This document shows, in pieces, positions 21,181 through 32,160 of a stretch of 64,000 bases of DNA. A program made the position numbers and the translations under genes. Positions within the stretch are counted from its first letter, which is position 1. Each line of letters opens with the position of its first letter. The notes under the pieces were generated by a model that worked only from the letters and a program-made list of their open reading frames with translations, was not told the DNA's origin and searched no databases. Source of the DNA: Plotosus lineatus. Taxonomy: Eukaryota > Chordata > Actinopteri > Siluriformes > Plotosidae. The DNA lies in NCBI GenBank assembly GCA_024760905.1, contig CM045746.1, forward strand, positions 12,312,966-12,376,965. Direction: 5' to 3'.

Positions 21181-21699
21181 GGATATTCTTTTAAAGGCCC
21201 TGAACTGAAAATGCATACAGAGACTGCTTCAGCGCAGGACGCACACACCAAATGTATGGTTGTCAAATTGATAACCTTTGGGTCTTCAAATGAGTATACC
21301 TTAACCGACGACCCATGACCCTCCCGGGTCATCATTTCCTACCACAGTAAACAGACAATGAATCAACTTACCCACTTTGAGAATTCTAAATCAGATTAGG
21401 CTCTATGAAACTGCAACAAAAACAACCGCACCGGTCGGACTCGGTTATTGGACACGGCTGCACTCCACCTTTGGAGATATTCCGCTAAACCACAGCACAT
21501 GATAAGGACAATGAATCCAAGCCCTGCATCAATTCCTTTGGAATGTTTGCAAATCCTAGGGTGATGACCCAGGGAGGTTAGCAGCGGGTCACTACTCAGC
21601 TTGATGAAGGTGGTTGTGCAGTGAAGACCCAATCACTAAAGTGTGTTGATTACATTACAGGGTCGTCAAAATACACTGAAATAATACTTCTATACTTTC
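21181..21699. other. Spacer, no gene seen
   Basis: No recognised repeat or exon. Confidence 0.45.
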
Positions 21700-21824
21700 A
21701 TTCACTTATTTGCTGAACTGATTAATTCTATTAGGGTCATGGGGAGGCCGGAGCCTATCTCGGCCAACACTGGGCAAAATCAGGGTATAACCTGAACAGT
21801 TTGCCAGTCTATTGCAGGGACTGC

Positions 21825-21885
<61 letters not shown>

Positions 21886-22085
21886 ATTCATACTCACATC
21901 GACACCTAGGGAAATTTTTAAAGGTCAGTTAGCCTAACATGCATGTTTTTGGACTGTAGGAGGAAAAACAGAATACCTGGAAGAAACCCCTGCAATCACA
22001 GGACGAACAGGCAAAGCCCACAAAGTGCCCAGGACCTGAACCCAGGTCGTTCTTGCTGTGAGATGGATGTGCTAATCTCCACGTC
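21700..22085 (-). repeat. SINE-B copy with (CA)n expansion
   Basis: Tail attctattagggtcatgggg, CA tract 21826-21882, cctaacatgcatgttttt, then the head with gaacccaggtcgttcttgct. Confidence 0.85.
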
Positions 22086-22477
22086 ACGTCACTTTCAGTA
22101 TTCGCCCACTATACTTTCAGTGCAGATTTACTGTCGTGCAGTGTGGTTTGCAGTTTTACAAGAAGTAGATCTGAAGGTTATCAGGATCTGAGATAATTTA
22201 ACTGAGGTGGTATTAAACTAGCTTGACGGATGTAGCATGAATAGTCTGTATTTGTAGATGACCAACAAGACTGGCCACGTCGATTTTTTTTTGTGCCTCT
22301 TTTACACCATGCTGGCTTGTTATGAGATGCCATTCACAGGTAAACATGGCAGAGTGCAACAGAGATGAGATTAAATCTACAACTTTGGTGCTATTAGCAA
22401 CATGCAAAAGCTAACCTGAGCTAGCCTGACATTTTGCACACTGTATTCATTTTTTACCATGACTGTCCAAAAGAGAG
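22086..22477. other. Spacer, no gene seen
   Basis: No recognised repeat or exon. Confidence 0.45.
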
Positions 22478-22832
22478 TGCAGCGGTGGTCTGGTGGTATA
22501 GAGTGCTGGATCACTGATCCAAAGGTTGGGAGTTCGAGTCCCATTTTCCACAAGGTTGTCACTGTCCCCACCAGTGCAGCTAACTGGGTTATCAAAGGCC
22601 GGCCATGTCTCTCACTGTCTATGGTGTGAGGTTGATGTAAAAAAACCATTGCTGACTTTCGACAAGAGTAGCTGCAAAGCCGTCATCATGTTTCTGCTCT
22701 GCAATGGTCTGGCGAGCTGTCCAGGGTGTACTCTGCCCTCGCTCAAAGTCGGCTGGGATGGGCGCCAGCATCCCCGCAACCCTGATTAGGATTAAGTGGT
22801 TACAGAAGATGAATAAATGAATGAATGAATGT
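22478..22832 (+). repeat. SINE-A, full length, tail type 1
   Basis: gcagcggtggtctggtggta head to aggattaagtggttacagaa, with gaatgaatgaatg end. Confidence 0.9.
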
Positions 22833-22839
22833 ACAAAAG

Positions 22840-22840
<1 letters not shown>

Positions 22841-22875
<35 letters not shown>
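22841..22875. repeat. (TTA)n microsatellite
   Basis: About 11 trinucleotide units just after the SINE-A. Confidence 0.95.
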
Positions 22876-23910
22876 TGCGTAAGTCTTATAAATATATGTA
22901 AAGCAGTTCATTGCAATTTGAAATTATAATTATACCACAATAGCATTTATTTTCACATGGAATTCAGGTTTTTATCATTTCTTGGAAACAAATTCTTTCA
23001 TACAACTCACAGCTGTATATATCTGTAAACCTACACAGTGTGATGGAGCATGAAAATACCAACAACGTACAAAACTGGAATCATATAGTGTACTTTTGCA
23101 CATGTAGTATGAGCCCTTAGGGTTTTGTGCTATATACAGCTATAATAATAAATAAATGAACAGTTTTAATAGTGTATGATTTAAAAAAAAATGCAATTAA
23201 GAAGAAATAATAATAATGATGATTTTTATCTCTGGTCATTCTTAACCTTTTCATTAATGAATAGAGACACACTGAAAACTTTATTAGCAACTATGGACTA
23301 AAACGCACTGAGAGGTTTTGTGCTTTTTTTTTTTGGTCATATTAAGCCACTTTCTTCATGGCGCCCTCAGTTAATTCCTCCTGCACGTGTCTTGTCATCA
23401 GGCTTGTTATCGGCGTTGTTGCTGCTTGGGGATGTTTGGCTGGAATCACTTATATTATTTATGATCAGGACACTGATGATCAAAGTAGTGTCGTTTCTGG
23501 TAAAATCTCAACAGCAGGGCTTAGGACTGCCTCTGGATTTGGTTTTGTTGCCAGAGGTCTACAGAGAGGATTTGGATTAGTTCCATCACATTGCTATTCG
23601 TCTAATCTTCAGACTCCATATTTACCACCTAAGAACAGAATAAGAAGACAATCATGCCTGTGGCCATTGGTCCCACTGCAGCCTTGGTTTCTACCCACCC
23701 CACATGGCTCTATCATGCATACAGTAACAGGTGCACTTCAAAAAAACATCGATGCTAGACTCCATGACAGGGGCCAACAAAGCGGCGGGGAGACACAGAG
23801 AGAGAGAGCGAGAGAGTGACAGACAGGTGCACATACAGTCAAGAGAAAGATGGGAGGCGGAGCAAGGGCATGTATTGATCCTAATTTAAGTGATATATTT
23901 TCCCAGTCTG
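22876..23910. other. 3' flank of cntnap2, probably including its 3' UTR
   Basis: Downstream of the cntnap2 stop codon on the minus strand. No SINE is recognised, which is unusual for this window and fits a conserved 3' UTR. A 153-codon plus-strand ORF at 23358-23819 has no domain. A GA-rich tract lies at 23790-23815. Confidence 0.45.
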
Positions 23911-24110
23911 TTAAATGAACCATTCCTTCTTGCTTTCATCAATGATCTCTGTGAAATTGGGCTCAGTGCCCATGACAGCTGTGTCAGCTGATTCGGAGTG
24001 CTCGTCCTCCTTGGACTCATTGGTACGGTGTGTCCTCTTGTGGCGAATCATATAGCGGATCAGGAACACTAGAGTGCACAGGATGGTGAAGATCACCACA
24101 GCAATAATGC
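23911..24110 (-). CDS. cntnap2: cntnap2 last coding exon (TM and cytoplasmic tail)
   Basis: 200 nt: two bases completing Gly, 65 codons, stop TAA at 23913-23911. Acceptor gatttag precedes 24110. About 21 hydrophobic residues are followed by basic RHKRTHR, the band 4.1-binding-type juxtamembrane stretch of Caspr proteins. Confidence 0.88.
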
Positions 24111-26385
24111 CTAAATCAACAAGAAAAGACCATATGATGTAGTCACGAGGGTGAAACGTCAAAAAATAAAAGTGGATACTTCTTCCTACCTCCAATTATT
24201 GCTGAATTCCTGTTCACCCCTCCTGATATGACTCTCTCCTCATTGAATGGGAAACCAACACCTAAGGAGAAACATTATACTGTACACATGAACACAACAC
24301 TCACTGAATCACCCAATCCATGAAGGCTGAAGCCCATCTCAGCCAACATTGGGCGCAAGGTACACATGGGTACACCCTGAAAGGCCATCACATGCAAAGC
24401 ACACACAGCCAGTCACACTCACGTCCGAACCTAGGGGCAATCTACAACAGCCAATCAGCCTAATGCGCTTGCCTTTTGATTATGGGAGGAAACTTTGGTA
24501 ACTGAAGGAAACTCACGCAAGCACGGATAAAACATACAAACTCCACTCTGAAACAATCTTGGCAAACCCAGGACTCAAATGCAAGACCATTTTGCTGTGA
24601 GTATGACTTGCTAACCACCATGCCACTGGTTTGGGAAACTCAAGACTGCATCTTTGCTTTTTCCACATGATGTGGTTCTGTTGGTGTCTTCAGTGACCCT
24701 AAACATGCACGCGAGCGGTTTGCAGTCGAGTGTGGAATAGCCAGCATTAGAGTCAGCGCCTCCCACTCTGAGGCCCTGGTGTGTATTGGTCTAGCAAGCT
24801 GTACTAGGTGTTGGCTGTGATAGGCTCCAGCCTCCCAATGATCCTAATCATAGGATTAAGCAGATTGGCAAATGAGTGAGTGAGTGAGTGAGTGAGTGAG
24901 CAATGCTATTGATTTGAAAGCACAAAGCAAATCAAGGGCTTCAGTACAAATGCTCGGTTGGGGAGAAAGCAGGTACAGTACGTACTTCTAATGTTTTAAG
25001 GTCTTGTAGGATGGGTAGAGTTAACATTTCAAAATACTTGTATCAGAAAATTCGAATGTCACAATAATTTCTTGCAAGTTATATATAGGTTTCTAGTGGG
25101 GCCGGTGGTGTAGTGGTTAGGGTGCTGTGCACAAAATCGGGAGGTTGTGAGTTGAAGTCCCACTGAGACCCTCACTGTGCTAAGGGCCCTAGGCAAGGTC
25201 TCAACCACAAGTGTGCCTCTGGTCACCCAGAAGTATAAATGGGTACCAGTAAAAATATACTGGGACGGTAACCTGCGATGGACTAGCGTTGGACTCCTAG
25301 TTGCTTGACGCTATAGAAACCGGGGATAAGCACCGGCCTGATGAGCCACTATGGCTCGGATGTAAAAAGCCCACGGACTTTACCTTTACTATATGTAGGT
25401 TTGGGGACTGCTTCAAAAGCAGAGCTCCTAATAGATGTTTGTGTGTCCGGGTCTCTGAGCCTGGGTTTGATTTTCAGCACATTGCCTTTCAGTAGCTGAT
25501 TTCTGGGTTCATCTCTATCATTTGTCTTGTTTAAGTATCTGTTTAACAAATTCATGCTTTCCATCTTCTGCTTTCGGTGTTTGCGCCATGAACATTTAAC
25601 TGCAAGTCTATCTGTCTCCTCCCTAAATTAGACTGTGTATTTGGTTTGAGCAGTGGTGTTAAAGTCTCTGTTTTTTTGTTGTTGTTTTATTTTGGTTTCT
25701 TTATTAGTAATAAATCTGTTTTTTCCCCCTCTTGGTTTAGGTAGTCGTGCCAATCAGCGATGCATAACAGCCAATCAGGATCAACTCAGCGATACCGCAG
25801 CATTATTGGATTTCATTATGGTAGGCATGCACGGAGGTTGGACAGGAACTGCAATAACCATCCAAGACACCTTCCATGCATGGTGGTCTGCTCAAGTCAT
25901 GCAAGCCATTTGACATGCTTTATAAATACAGTGGTACCTCACCTTACGATAGTCCCAGAAAACGAAAAATCCAGGTTACGAAAAACATTTTCCAAAATTT
26001 TTTTGTCTCTGTATACGAAACAAGTTCTCCTTACGAAACGCACCAAACACGCCATTCAAACGCGCCATACAAACATTCAAACAATGCGCGAGTTGCTCTC
26101 TCATTGGCTGTCTCCCAATATCCTGCCCTACTGGCCTCCCATTGGCTAGGAGGGATGACGCAGCTCCCTCCCATTGGCTATCTGCCAACATCCTGCCCTG
26201 CTGGCCTCCCATTGGCTAGGAGGGATGATGCAGCTCCCTCCTATTGGCTATTATTGAGCTGCATCTCCGATAATGCTTTCGTGTAAAGGACAGAGTTACT
26301 GTTTTTTGACTCAGGCATTTTACCTTCCATAAACATTTGTAAGATTATAACTCTGCTAAGAATACATGGTCAACACACATGCGCA

Positions 26386-26435
<50 letters not shown>

Positions 26436-26969
26436 ATTGTGTGAGTGAAAAGAGGAAGCGGGCTCGTGATATCGCAAAGGAATATGGCCAAACCCGTTTA
26501 CCATCAGTATGATATTGAAGCAGAAGGAGGTCTTAAAAGGTACACTTTTATAATTTTTAAAGGGTTTAGGGGGTAGTATTGGGGGCCTTGGAACGAATCA
26601 TGCGTTTTACATATAAAATGCAGTTCAATTTACGAAAAATCCAGGTTAAGAAAAAAGCTCTGGAACGAATTAATTTCGTAAGGTGAGGTACCACTGTAAT
26701 ATCTGAAATCAGATAATGACAAAAATATATATATTTTTGGTCAGTTTGTACTTTACCTCCATTCAGATGCCAGGATTGAGTGATGCTTGACATTTGTGAC
26801 ACGGTGAGAGGTGAAGCGTCCTAGATGGACTCAACCACTATGTCCTGATGTGAGATTAAAGGATAGAGTGATGATGCCCTTAGAGGAGTGATGCTGTTAA
26901 TCTGCACGTATGACCGGCAGTCTATGGAGCCTTTTCAGTCAAACCCAAGGTAATCAATGTGACCAATTT
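23911..26969 (-). CDS. cntnap2: contactin-associated protein 2 homologue, last three exons (one disrupted)
   Basis: Three minus-strand exons keep phase 1 at both inner junctions: 26969-26757 (213 nt), 24261-24190 (72 nt), 24110-23911 (200 nt). They cover the end of the last laminin-G region, the juxtamembrane segment ([12 protein letters not shown]), the transmembrane helix ([20 protein letters not shown]), and a cytoplasmic tail ending SKKEWFI. The SESAD and [13 protein letters not shown] blocks are characteristic of Caspr2, a neuronal adhesion protein that clusters potassium channels at juxtaparanodes. The tail ends in Phe-Ile, a likely PDZ ligand. The last two exons are intact. The first of the three has TGA at 26937-26935 and TAG at 26823-26821, both in frame. 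The locus is either decaying or skips that exon. Upstream exons were not found between 27 kb and clrn2. Confidence 0.8.
24190..24261 (-). CDS. cntnap2: cntnap2 penultimate coding exon
   Basis: 72 nt, phase 1-1. It encodes [13 protein letters not shown] then [11 protein letters not shown]. Acceptor ccttag and donor gtagga. Confidence 0.88.
24300..24630 (-). repeat. SINE-B in the cntnap2 intron
   Basis: tgaaggctgaagcccatctc tail, ccaatcagcctaatgcgctt middle, and ctgtgagtatgacttgctaa head. Confidence 0.8.
24760..24905 (+). repeat. SINE-B tail fragment with GAGT repeat
   Basis: gtgttggctgtgataggctc, ccaatgatcctaatcatagg and gtgagtgagtgagtgagtga. Confidence 0.7.
25097..25393 (+). repeat. SINE-C copy
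   Basis: Head ggggccggtggtgtagtggt, aagtcccactgagaccctca, middle cccagaagtataaatgggta, and end taaaaagcccacggacttta. It is distinct in sequence from SINE-A and SINE-B. Other copies lie at 31735, 32733 and 55096. Confidence 0.85.
25394..25926. other. Intronic spacer, no gene seen
   Basis: Includes a T-rich tract near 25665-25730 and no recognised repeat. Confidence 0.45.
25927..26698 (+). mobile_element. Tigger-type element, internally deleted, in a cntnap2 intron
   Basis: Ends cagtggtacctcaccttacg and cgtaaggtgaggtaccactg form a near-perfect inverted repeat flanked by TA. Inside, gatatcgcaaaggaatatgg encodes the DIAKEYGQ part of the transposase helix-turn-helix, and a little later tatgatattgaagcagaagg corresponds to YDIEAEGG. 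The same jump is seen in the Tigger at 40589. A CA tract (26387-26432) and a 70-bp tandem duplication are also present. Confidence 0.85.
26102..26256. repeat. 70-bp tandem repeat with ATTGG boxes
   Basis: Units start at 26102, 26172 and 26242 (third partial). Each carries two cattggct motifs, the reverse of a CCAAT box. It lies between the left end and the transposase remnant of the Tigger. Confidence 0.9.
26757..26969 (-). pseudogene. cntnap2: cntnap2 exon with two in-frame stops
   Basis: A 213-nt block with acceptor ttctgcag and donor gtaaag, phase 1-1. The frame reads [11 protein letters not shown], stop, [19 protein letters not shown], then HQDIVVESI, stop, [31 protein letters not shown] and [16 protein letters not shown] align with the end of the fourth laminin-G domain of Caspr2. 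The family Cys in VESNC is replaced by the second stop. A few extra codons lie near the first stop. Because 213 is divisible by three and the phases match, skipping the exon would keep the frame. Confidence 0.75.
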
Positions 26970-27529
26970 CTGCAGAACATAAGGGAACAGAAGGGTCAGG
27001 GTATAAAGTGGAACACTCGTTGTCAATATGTCAATCATTATTATTGATGCCATCAAGCATTATTACACAATGTCAATTCAAATCTCAATACATAAGTAAT
27101 AGTCTGTGTTATTGTTTAGTATTGAAGGCTAATCTGCCAACAATAAATTATAAATTATACACCCAAAATCCGAAACGTGACAGGAACCCCACCCATAAAA
27201 GATCCCTACACAGCCATGTGTTCCAACAGTTTATTCTTTCTGGTTTCCCGTGATAATGAATTAATTTAATTTGTTTTGTCATGATCTGGAGTTATTTATA
27301 TCATTATCTGTGGATATGAAATGTTGCTTTTCCGAGATAACAGGCTCATTTTCTCAAGCTCCTCAGACAACAAATGTTTGTGAAAATGACATAATTAATG
27401 AGATTTTGTGGTAACAACCAGTTGGGTAGCCTTTACCAAAAGGCTTTGTTCTGCAACATCGTTCAGTGCAGAAACGGCAGAGATACAGAGATATATTGAT
27501 CACATTTCTCTTTAATCAAAGCATGATTC
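26970..27529. other. Spacer, no gene seen
   Basis: Upstream of the disrupted cntnap2 exon. No further laminin-G exon recognised. Confidence 0.45.
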
Positions 27530-27634
27530 AGGCTGAGATAGCTTTATGTCTTGCTTTTACACACAATATATAGATAAGCCTATCTTTGCCTACACTGGGT
27601 AAAGATGAGATGCCCCCGGAACAGGTTGACAGTG

Positions 27635-27701
<67 letters not shown>

Positions 27702-27940
27702 CCATTCACACACACACACACACACACACACATAGGAACAATTTGAAACAACCAATTAGCATAATGTATGTGTTTTTGGAGTGTGGGAGGAAACCAGGGC
27801 ACCCAGAGGAAATCCACACAAGCATATGAAGAACATGCAAACGCCACACAGAAATGCCTCTGAATTTGCCTGGGGACACAAAGTCGCGACCTTTCTTAGG
27901 GTACGGTGTACGTGCTAACCGCTACGCCATACACTGGAGG
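27530..27940 (-). repeat. SINE-B with long (CA)n expansion
   Basis: Tail part ggctgagatagctttatgtc, CA tract 27638-27732 with one cattca interruption, caattagcataatgtatgtg, cacccagaggaaatccacac, and a head with gtgctaaccgctacgccat. Confidence 0.8.
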
Positions 27941-28069
27941 TGGAATTAACTAAAGATCTCAGAAAAACAGATAATTTAAACTTGTTCTTTCAGTAAAACA
28001 GGGAAAATGAAATCTAGGTTAAATTAATCTGTGATAATCTCATCAATGACCAATTCTTTAAACACAATG

Positions 28070-28440
28070 TTCATTTTCTGTAACTGTTTAATCCTGATTA
28101 TCCTGGCGCCCATTCCAACTGAGTCCGCGCGAGGGCAGCGTACACCCTGGACAGCTCACCAGGCCATCGCAGGGCTGAAACACACTGACTTCTATGCAGC
28201 TTCTCTTGTCAAAAGTCAGCAACTGTTCTTTTACATGAACTTCACACCATAGACAGTCAGAGACATGTCTGCCTTTCATAATCCAGTTAGCTGCACTGGG
28301 GCGGGGGGCAATGACAAACCCATTGAGAGTGGCGGTTGAACCCCCAACCTTGGGATCAGTGATCCAGCACCTTTACCACCAGGCCGACACTGCCCTATAT
28401 GTTGAGAGTGGGGCTTGAACCCCCAACCTGAAATACTGAC
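28070..28440 (-). repeat. SINE-A, full length, with duplicated head end
   Basis: The tail cattttctgtaactgtttaa, core and head to gccgacactgccc are complete at 28070-28396. A second short stretch, gttgagagtggggcttgaac then ccccaacctg, repeats part of the head region at about 28398-28432. Confidence 0.85.
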
Positions 28441-28764
28441 TGAATGACTGTATACACTGTACATTTCTATTAATTATAAAAAGCAAGGTCTGTATAAAGT
28501 AACTGCCGATTTTTACGATGCAGTGTGAATCTCAATGGCTTCTTATTTATTCAGCAATCCTGGAATGATGCTCGCTGGAGTCCAACCCTGAGCTGCTTAC
28601 TCATGTTCCTGGTCAGATTCAGAACAGACAATAAATCTTATCCCTCCTTATTGCTTCTCCAGTCATTAATACAAACAAAACATTATTTAATTTAAGGGAC
28701 TGTATTGAGAGGTCTGCAGTGGCCTGAGTCATCATGGTATCTTAGGTAAGCACAGATTACTAAC
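28441..28764. other. Spacer, no gene seen
   Basis: No recognised repeat or exon. Confidence 0.45.

Positions 28765-28793
<29 letters not shown>
28765..28793. repeat. Poly(A) tract
   Basis: About 29 A in a row without a recognisable upstream retroposon. Confidence 0.9.
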
Positions 28794-28795
<2 letters not shown>

Positions 28796-28907
28796 AAAGC
28801 TGTCTTTGAAGAGAAAACATTTAGTAAGATACAGATTTTTTAATGCTTTATCTGAAGGGTACCTGCAGTGGACACACTCAATACAAATAGCAGAGGACTG
28901 ATGGACA

Positions 28908-28976
<69 letters not shown>
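28908..28976. repeat. (TA)n microsatellite
   Basis: About 33 TA units directly before the dispersed repeat at 28977. Confidence 0.95.
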
Positions 28977-28981
<5 letters not shown>

Positions 28982-29149
28982 AAAATAAAAGGACAGGACA
29001 AAGACTTTCTATTTAATGTCTATTGAAAGTCTATTTCCATTTATCATGATAATTTTTATTGTTATTTGCTCTACCAAAAAGTATTGAGCACTCTCCTACG
29101 GAAGGATCTACTCAGAAAATCCTCTCTCTCTCTATATATATATATATAT
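28977..29149 (+). repeat. Dispersed repeat shared with 12.3-12.6 kb
   Basis: aaaaggacaggacaaagact, ccatttatcatgat, ctaccaaaaagtattgagca and ctacggaaggatctactcag, then TC and TA units. It matches the right arm region at 12473-12600 but lacks the inverted arm. Confidence 0.8.
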
Positions 29150-29399
29150 CTCAAAACTGATGACTTTTCTGGCATTTTTCAGACACCCAGATCAAGAGCA
29201 GGCTCTGCTGTATTTAGATATATTTTTTGTACAACTGGGAAACTGTGGGTTGAGGGTATTACTTAATTTGCTATGTGTAAAGGCCCAAATGTGGTGGCTT
29301 GATGGTACTGAGGCTTGAACCAACAACCCTTGGATCAGTAACCTACAGCCATAATCACTGAGCCACTGTTCATACTTGCAGAGTGCCGTGAAAAGTTTA
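29150..29399. other. Spacer with SINE-like remnant
   Basis: gaggcttgaaccaacaaccc and gatcagtaacctacagccat resemble a decayed SINE head in reverse orientation. Confidence 0.4.
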
Positions 29400-29551
29400 C
29401 TCTCAATTGTTTGATAGGATGCTGGGGTACTGATCCGAAGGTCGGAGATTTAAGCTTCACTATCACAGAGATGTCACTGCTGTCCCTCCAGTGCAGATAA
29501 CTGGGTTATCAAAGGCCAGTCATGTTTCTCACTAATGCAGCCATGAGGCTG

Positions 29552-29627
<76 letters not shown>

Positions 29628-29912
29628 CTCCCCCTTATGCTGGTCCCAAGCCTGGAGAAATGTAGAGGGTTGCGGCAGGAAGGGCATCCGTTTCTCACTG
29701 TCTGCGGTAAGAGGCATGTAAAAAAAAACATTGTTGATTTTTGTAACACGTAGGCCATTGGGTTAGTGTCAGCATGTTTCTGCCCTGTGATGACTTGGTG
29801 AGCTGTCCAGGGTGTACCCCACCCTGAGCCTTAGTTGCTTGAGATAGATGCCAGCTTCCTCGCAACCCGAATTACAATTAAGAGATTCAGAAAATAAATA
29901 CATGAATGAATG
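29400..29912 (+). repeat. SINE-A chimera interrupted by (GT)n and a LINE-like segment
   Basis: A head region (gctggggtactgatccgaag) and core (cagataactgggttatcaaa) lead into a GT tract (29554-29627). Then gtcccaagcctggagaaatg and ggcaggaagggcatccgttt follow, a segment resembling the LINE-derived insert at 41.4 kb. A second piece of core and a type 1 tail complete it. The mosaic suggests template switching or repeated insertion. Confidence 0.7.
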
Positions 29913-30151
29913 TTGTCAATGCAATCTACTGGTTATAATACCGTAAACAAATTTTAAAATATATGTGTACTTATGTAGTAACTGCTAATTACCCAAAGTT
30001 ATTGTGTACAAGTGTCAAGTTTCAAGAATTTATAATAGTCACCTCATTTAAACCCCCCAAAAAAAAACAAAACAAAACAAAAAAAAAAAAACCCAAAGTG
30101 ATATCTTCCAAACTGTATTCAAATAAATATATTTTTTTAAATAACCAACTT

Positions 30152-30486
30152 AGGGCAGTGATGGCCTAGTTGTAAAGGGCACTGGATCGCTGATCCTAAA
30201 TTGGGGGTTTGATTCCCACTCTCCACAAGGTTGTCACTGTCCCCCCAGTACAGCTTCCTGGGTTATCAAAGGCCGGCCATGTCTCTCACTGTCTATGGTG
30301 TGAAGTTCAGGTAAAAGAACCATTGCTGACTTTCATTAAGAGTAGCTGCAAAACAGTCAGCATGTTTCTGCCCTGTGATGGCCTGGCGGGCTATCCAGGG
30401 TGTACTCTGCCCTCAGCTGGGATGGGTGCCAGCCTCCCTGTGACCCTAATTAGGATTAAGTGGTTACAGAAAATGAACTGAAATGA
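30152..30486 (+). repeat. SINE-A, full length, tail type 1
   Basis: gggcagtgatggcctagttg head to taattaggattaagtggtta and gaactgaaatgaa. Confidence 0.9.
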
Positions 30487-30559
30487 AAAACCAATTTAAC
30501 TGTATTTTGTAAATATGAACAAAGTTAGAATTTGATATCTACAACACAACAAATGTTGG

Positions 30560-31480
30560 AGGTAAAATAAGTTTGCAGAATATTTTCCTAAAATAATTGG
30601 TAGCAGGTGAGGATTCATGATTGCCCAACAAGGTCGAACAAAGCAAAGCAAGGATGGGTTGAAGTTCACTCCCTTTGTACCAAAATCCAGAAGAGAGCTT
30701 TTCTCTGCTCATAAGAAAAAAAAACTCTTGCAACAAATGCAACATTGCAGAGAGTGAGGAGTTCCAACACGTACAGATCCCGATATTGTAAAAAGATCCA
30801 GAGGATTCATAACGGGTGAGGACAAAAGCCATTATCGAATGGCCATGATCTTCCAGCCCTTGAGTGACATTGCGTGAAAATCCATCATGCTGCTCAAACA
30901 GATAGAGTCAAATTACTTCTGGAGTACGTTGGAAAAACATTGTCTGCCAAACACAGAACACCATCACATCAAGAAATGCAACCAAGAAAGGAACCATACA
31001 TGAAATCTCTGTGGAAATACCATTGTTTTTCTTCTGGGTCTGAGCTTATCTCAGATAAATGGTCAAAATCACCCAGAGTATTATTTGACAAAGGTGCAAA
31101 AACTAGCATCCAAAGGCCAGTCCAAGGGTGCATCAGTACCTACAGCATGGGTAAGTTTTATTTGTGTGAATATGCCATTAACGCACAGGTGGAGAGAATT
31201 TCATGGAATCTTAAAGAAGCACAAGTTGCCGATGAGGAAAGGTCTCGTCACAGAAAATCCATGACTATTGTAGCAGGACAATGCCCAGCCTCATTCTGCA
31301 CAAGCAACAACAGCGTGGCCTTGCACTGTGGTTGACTGGCCTTCTGCTAGTCCAGATATGTCTCGTAGTGAAAATGTACGGTGCATCACGATGAGGCGAA
31401 CCAAACAACAGCAACCTCGAACAGCTGAACAGCTCCAGTCTTGCATCAAATAAGAATGAATACAAGTAAAAAAATATATA
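30560..31480 (+). mobile_element. Tc1/mariner-type transposon relic
   Basis: Scrambled frames retain HITSRNATKKGTI-type sequence at 30960, cagataaatggtcaaaatca, gtgcatcagtacctacagca, and most clearly gcaggacaatgcccagcctc. The last is the QDNAxPH segment with the second catalytic Asp. It is followed by DWPSASPDMSRSENV, the DWPAxSPDLSPIE region with the third acidic residue. Many stops and shifts make it inactive. The plus-strand ORF at 30874-31335 is a mixture of frames from this relic. Confidence 0.75.
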
Positions 31481-31734
31481 ATTGCATTAAGTTAGTATCT
31501 TATAACATGTTTGTAAAGAAGAAGGCAGCCACTGATAGTTTTTGAACAGCAGTCTAATATTCACTTTTCTTCAAAGGAATAACACAAATTTGACCTGGTG
31601 TGAATTGGTGTTGTATTAGCCCTACGATTCTCTGGTGAGCTGTTCAAGGTGGACCCTGCCTGTTCTCTCACCTCCCTGCAAACATACTAGTGCATTTTCT
31701 ACAAATAGAACTACACTTAGTAGCCATATGTATA
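31481..31734. other. Spacer, no gene seen
   Basis: Possible SINE tail remnant near 31617-31665 (gattctctggtgagctgttc). No exon. Confidence 0.4.
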
Positions 31735-32033
31735 AGTGGGGCTGGTAGTGTTCTGGGGCTGGTGGCGTAGTGGTTAGGGTGCTGCACTCATGCTCAGGAA
31801 GTTGTGTGTTCAAATCCCAGTTAGACCCCCACTGTGCTAAGACCCCTGGGCAAGGTCTTGACCACAAGTGTGCCTCTGTTCACCCAGCAGTATAAATGGA
31901 TACCAGTGTAAAAAAAAAAATTACTCGGAAGGTAACCTGCGATGGACAAGCATCCCATCCAGAGGCTACAGAAACTGGGAATAAGCACCAGCCTAATGAG
32001 CCACTGGGCTCAGGTGTAAAAAGAAAAACTCGT
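31735..32033 (+). repeat. SINE-C copy with partly repeated head
   Basis: tggggctggtagtgttc is followed by tggggctggtggcgtagtgg. It then reads through cagttagacccccactgtgc and cccagcagtataaatggata to gtgtaaaaagaaaaactcg. Confidence 0.85.
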
Positions 32034-32160
32034 ATATCTAGCTGCCATGCTAATATGCTGACCTGTGAAAGTCTTCAGAAAAGGGGTATTTTTTTTTCTG
32101 TAACAAAATGATATAAGGAATTGTATAAATACTTTATGTATTGTATTAAAACAAACCTCT

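Noticed and set aside
23358..23819. 153-codon plus-strand ORF
   Set aside because: Lies antisense in the probable cntnap2 3' UTR, ends in a GA repeat and shows no domain.
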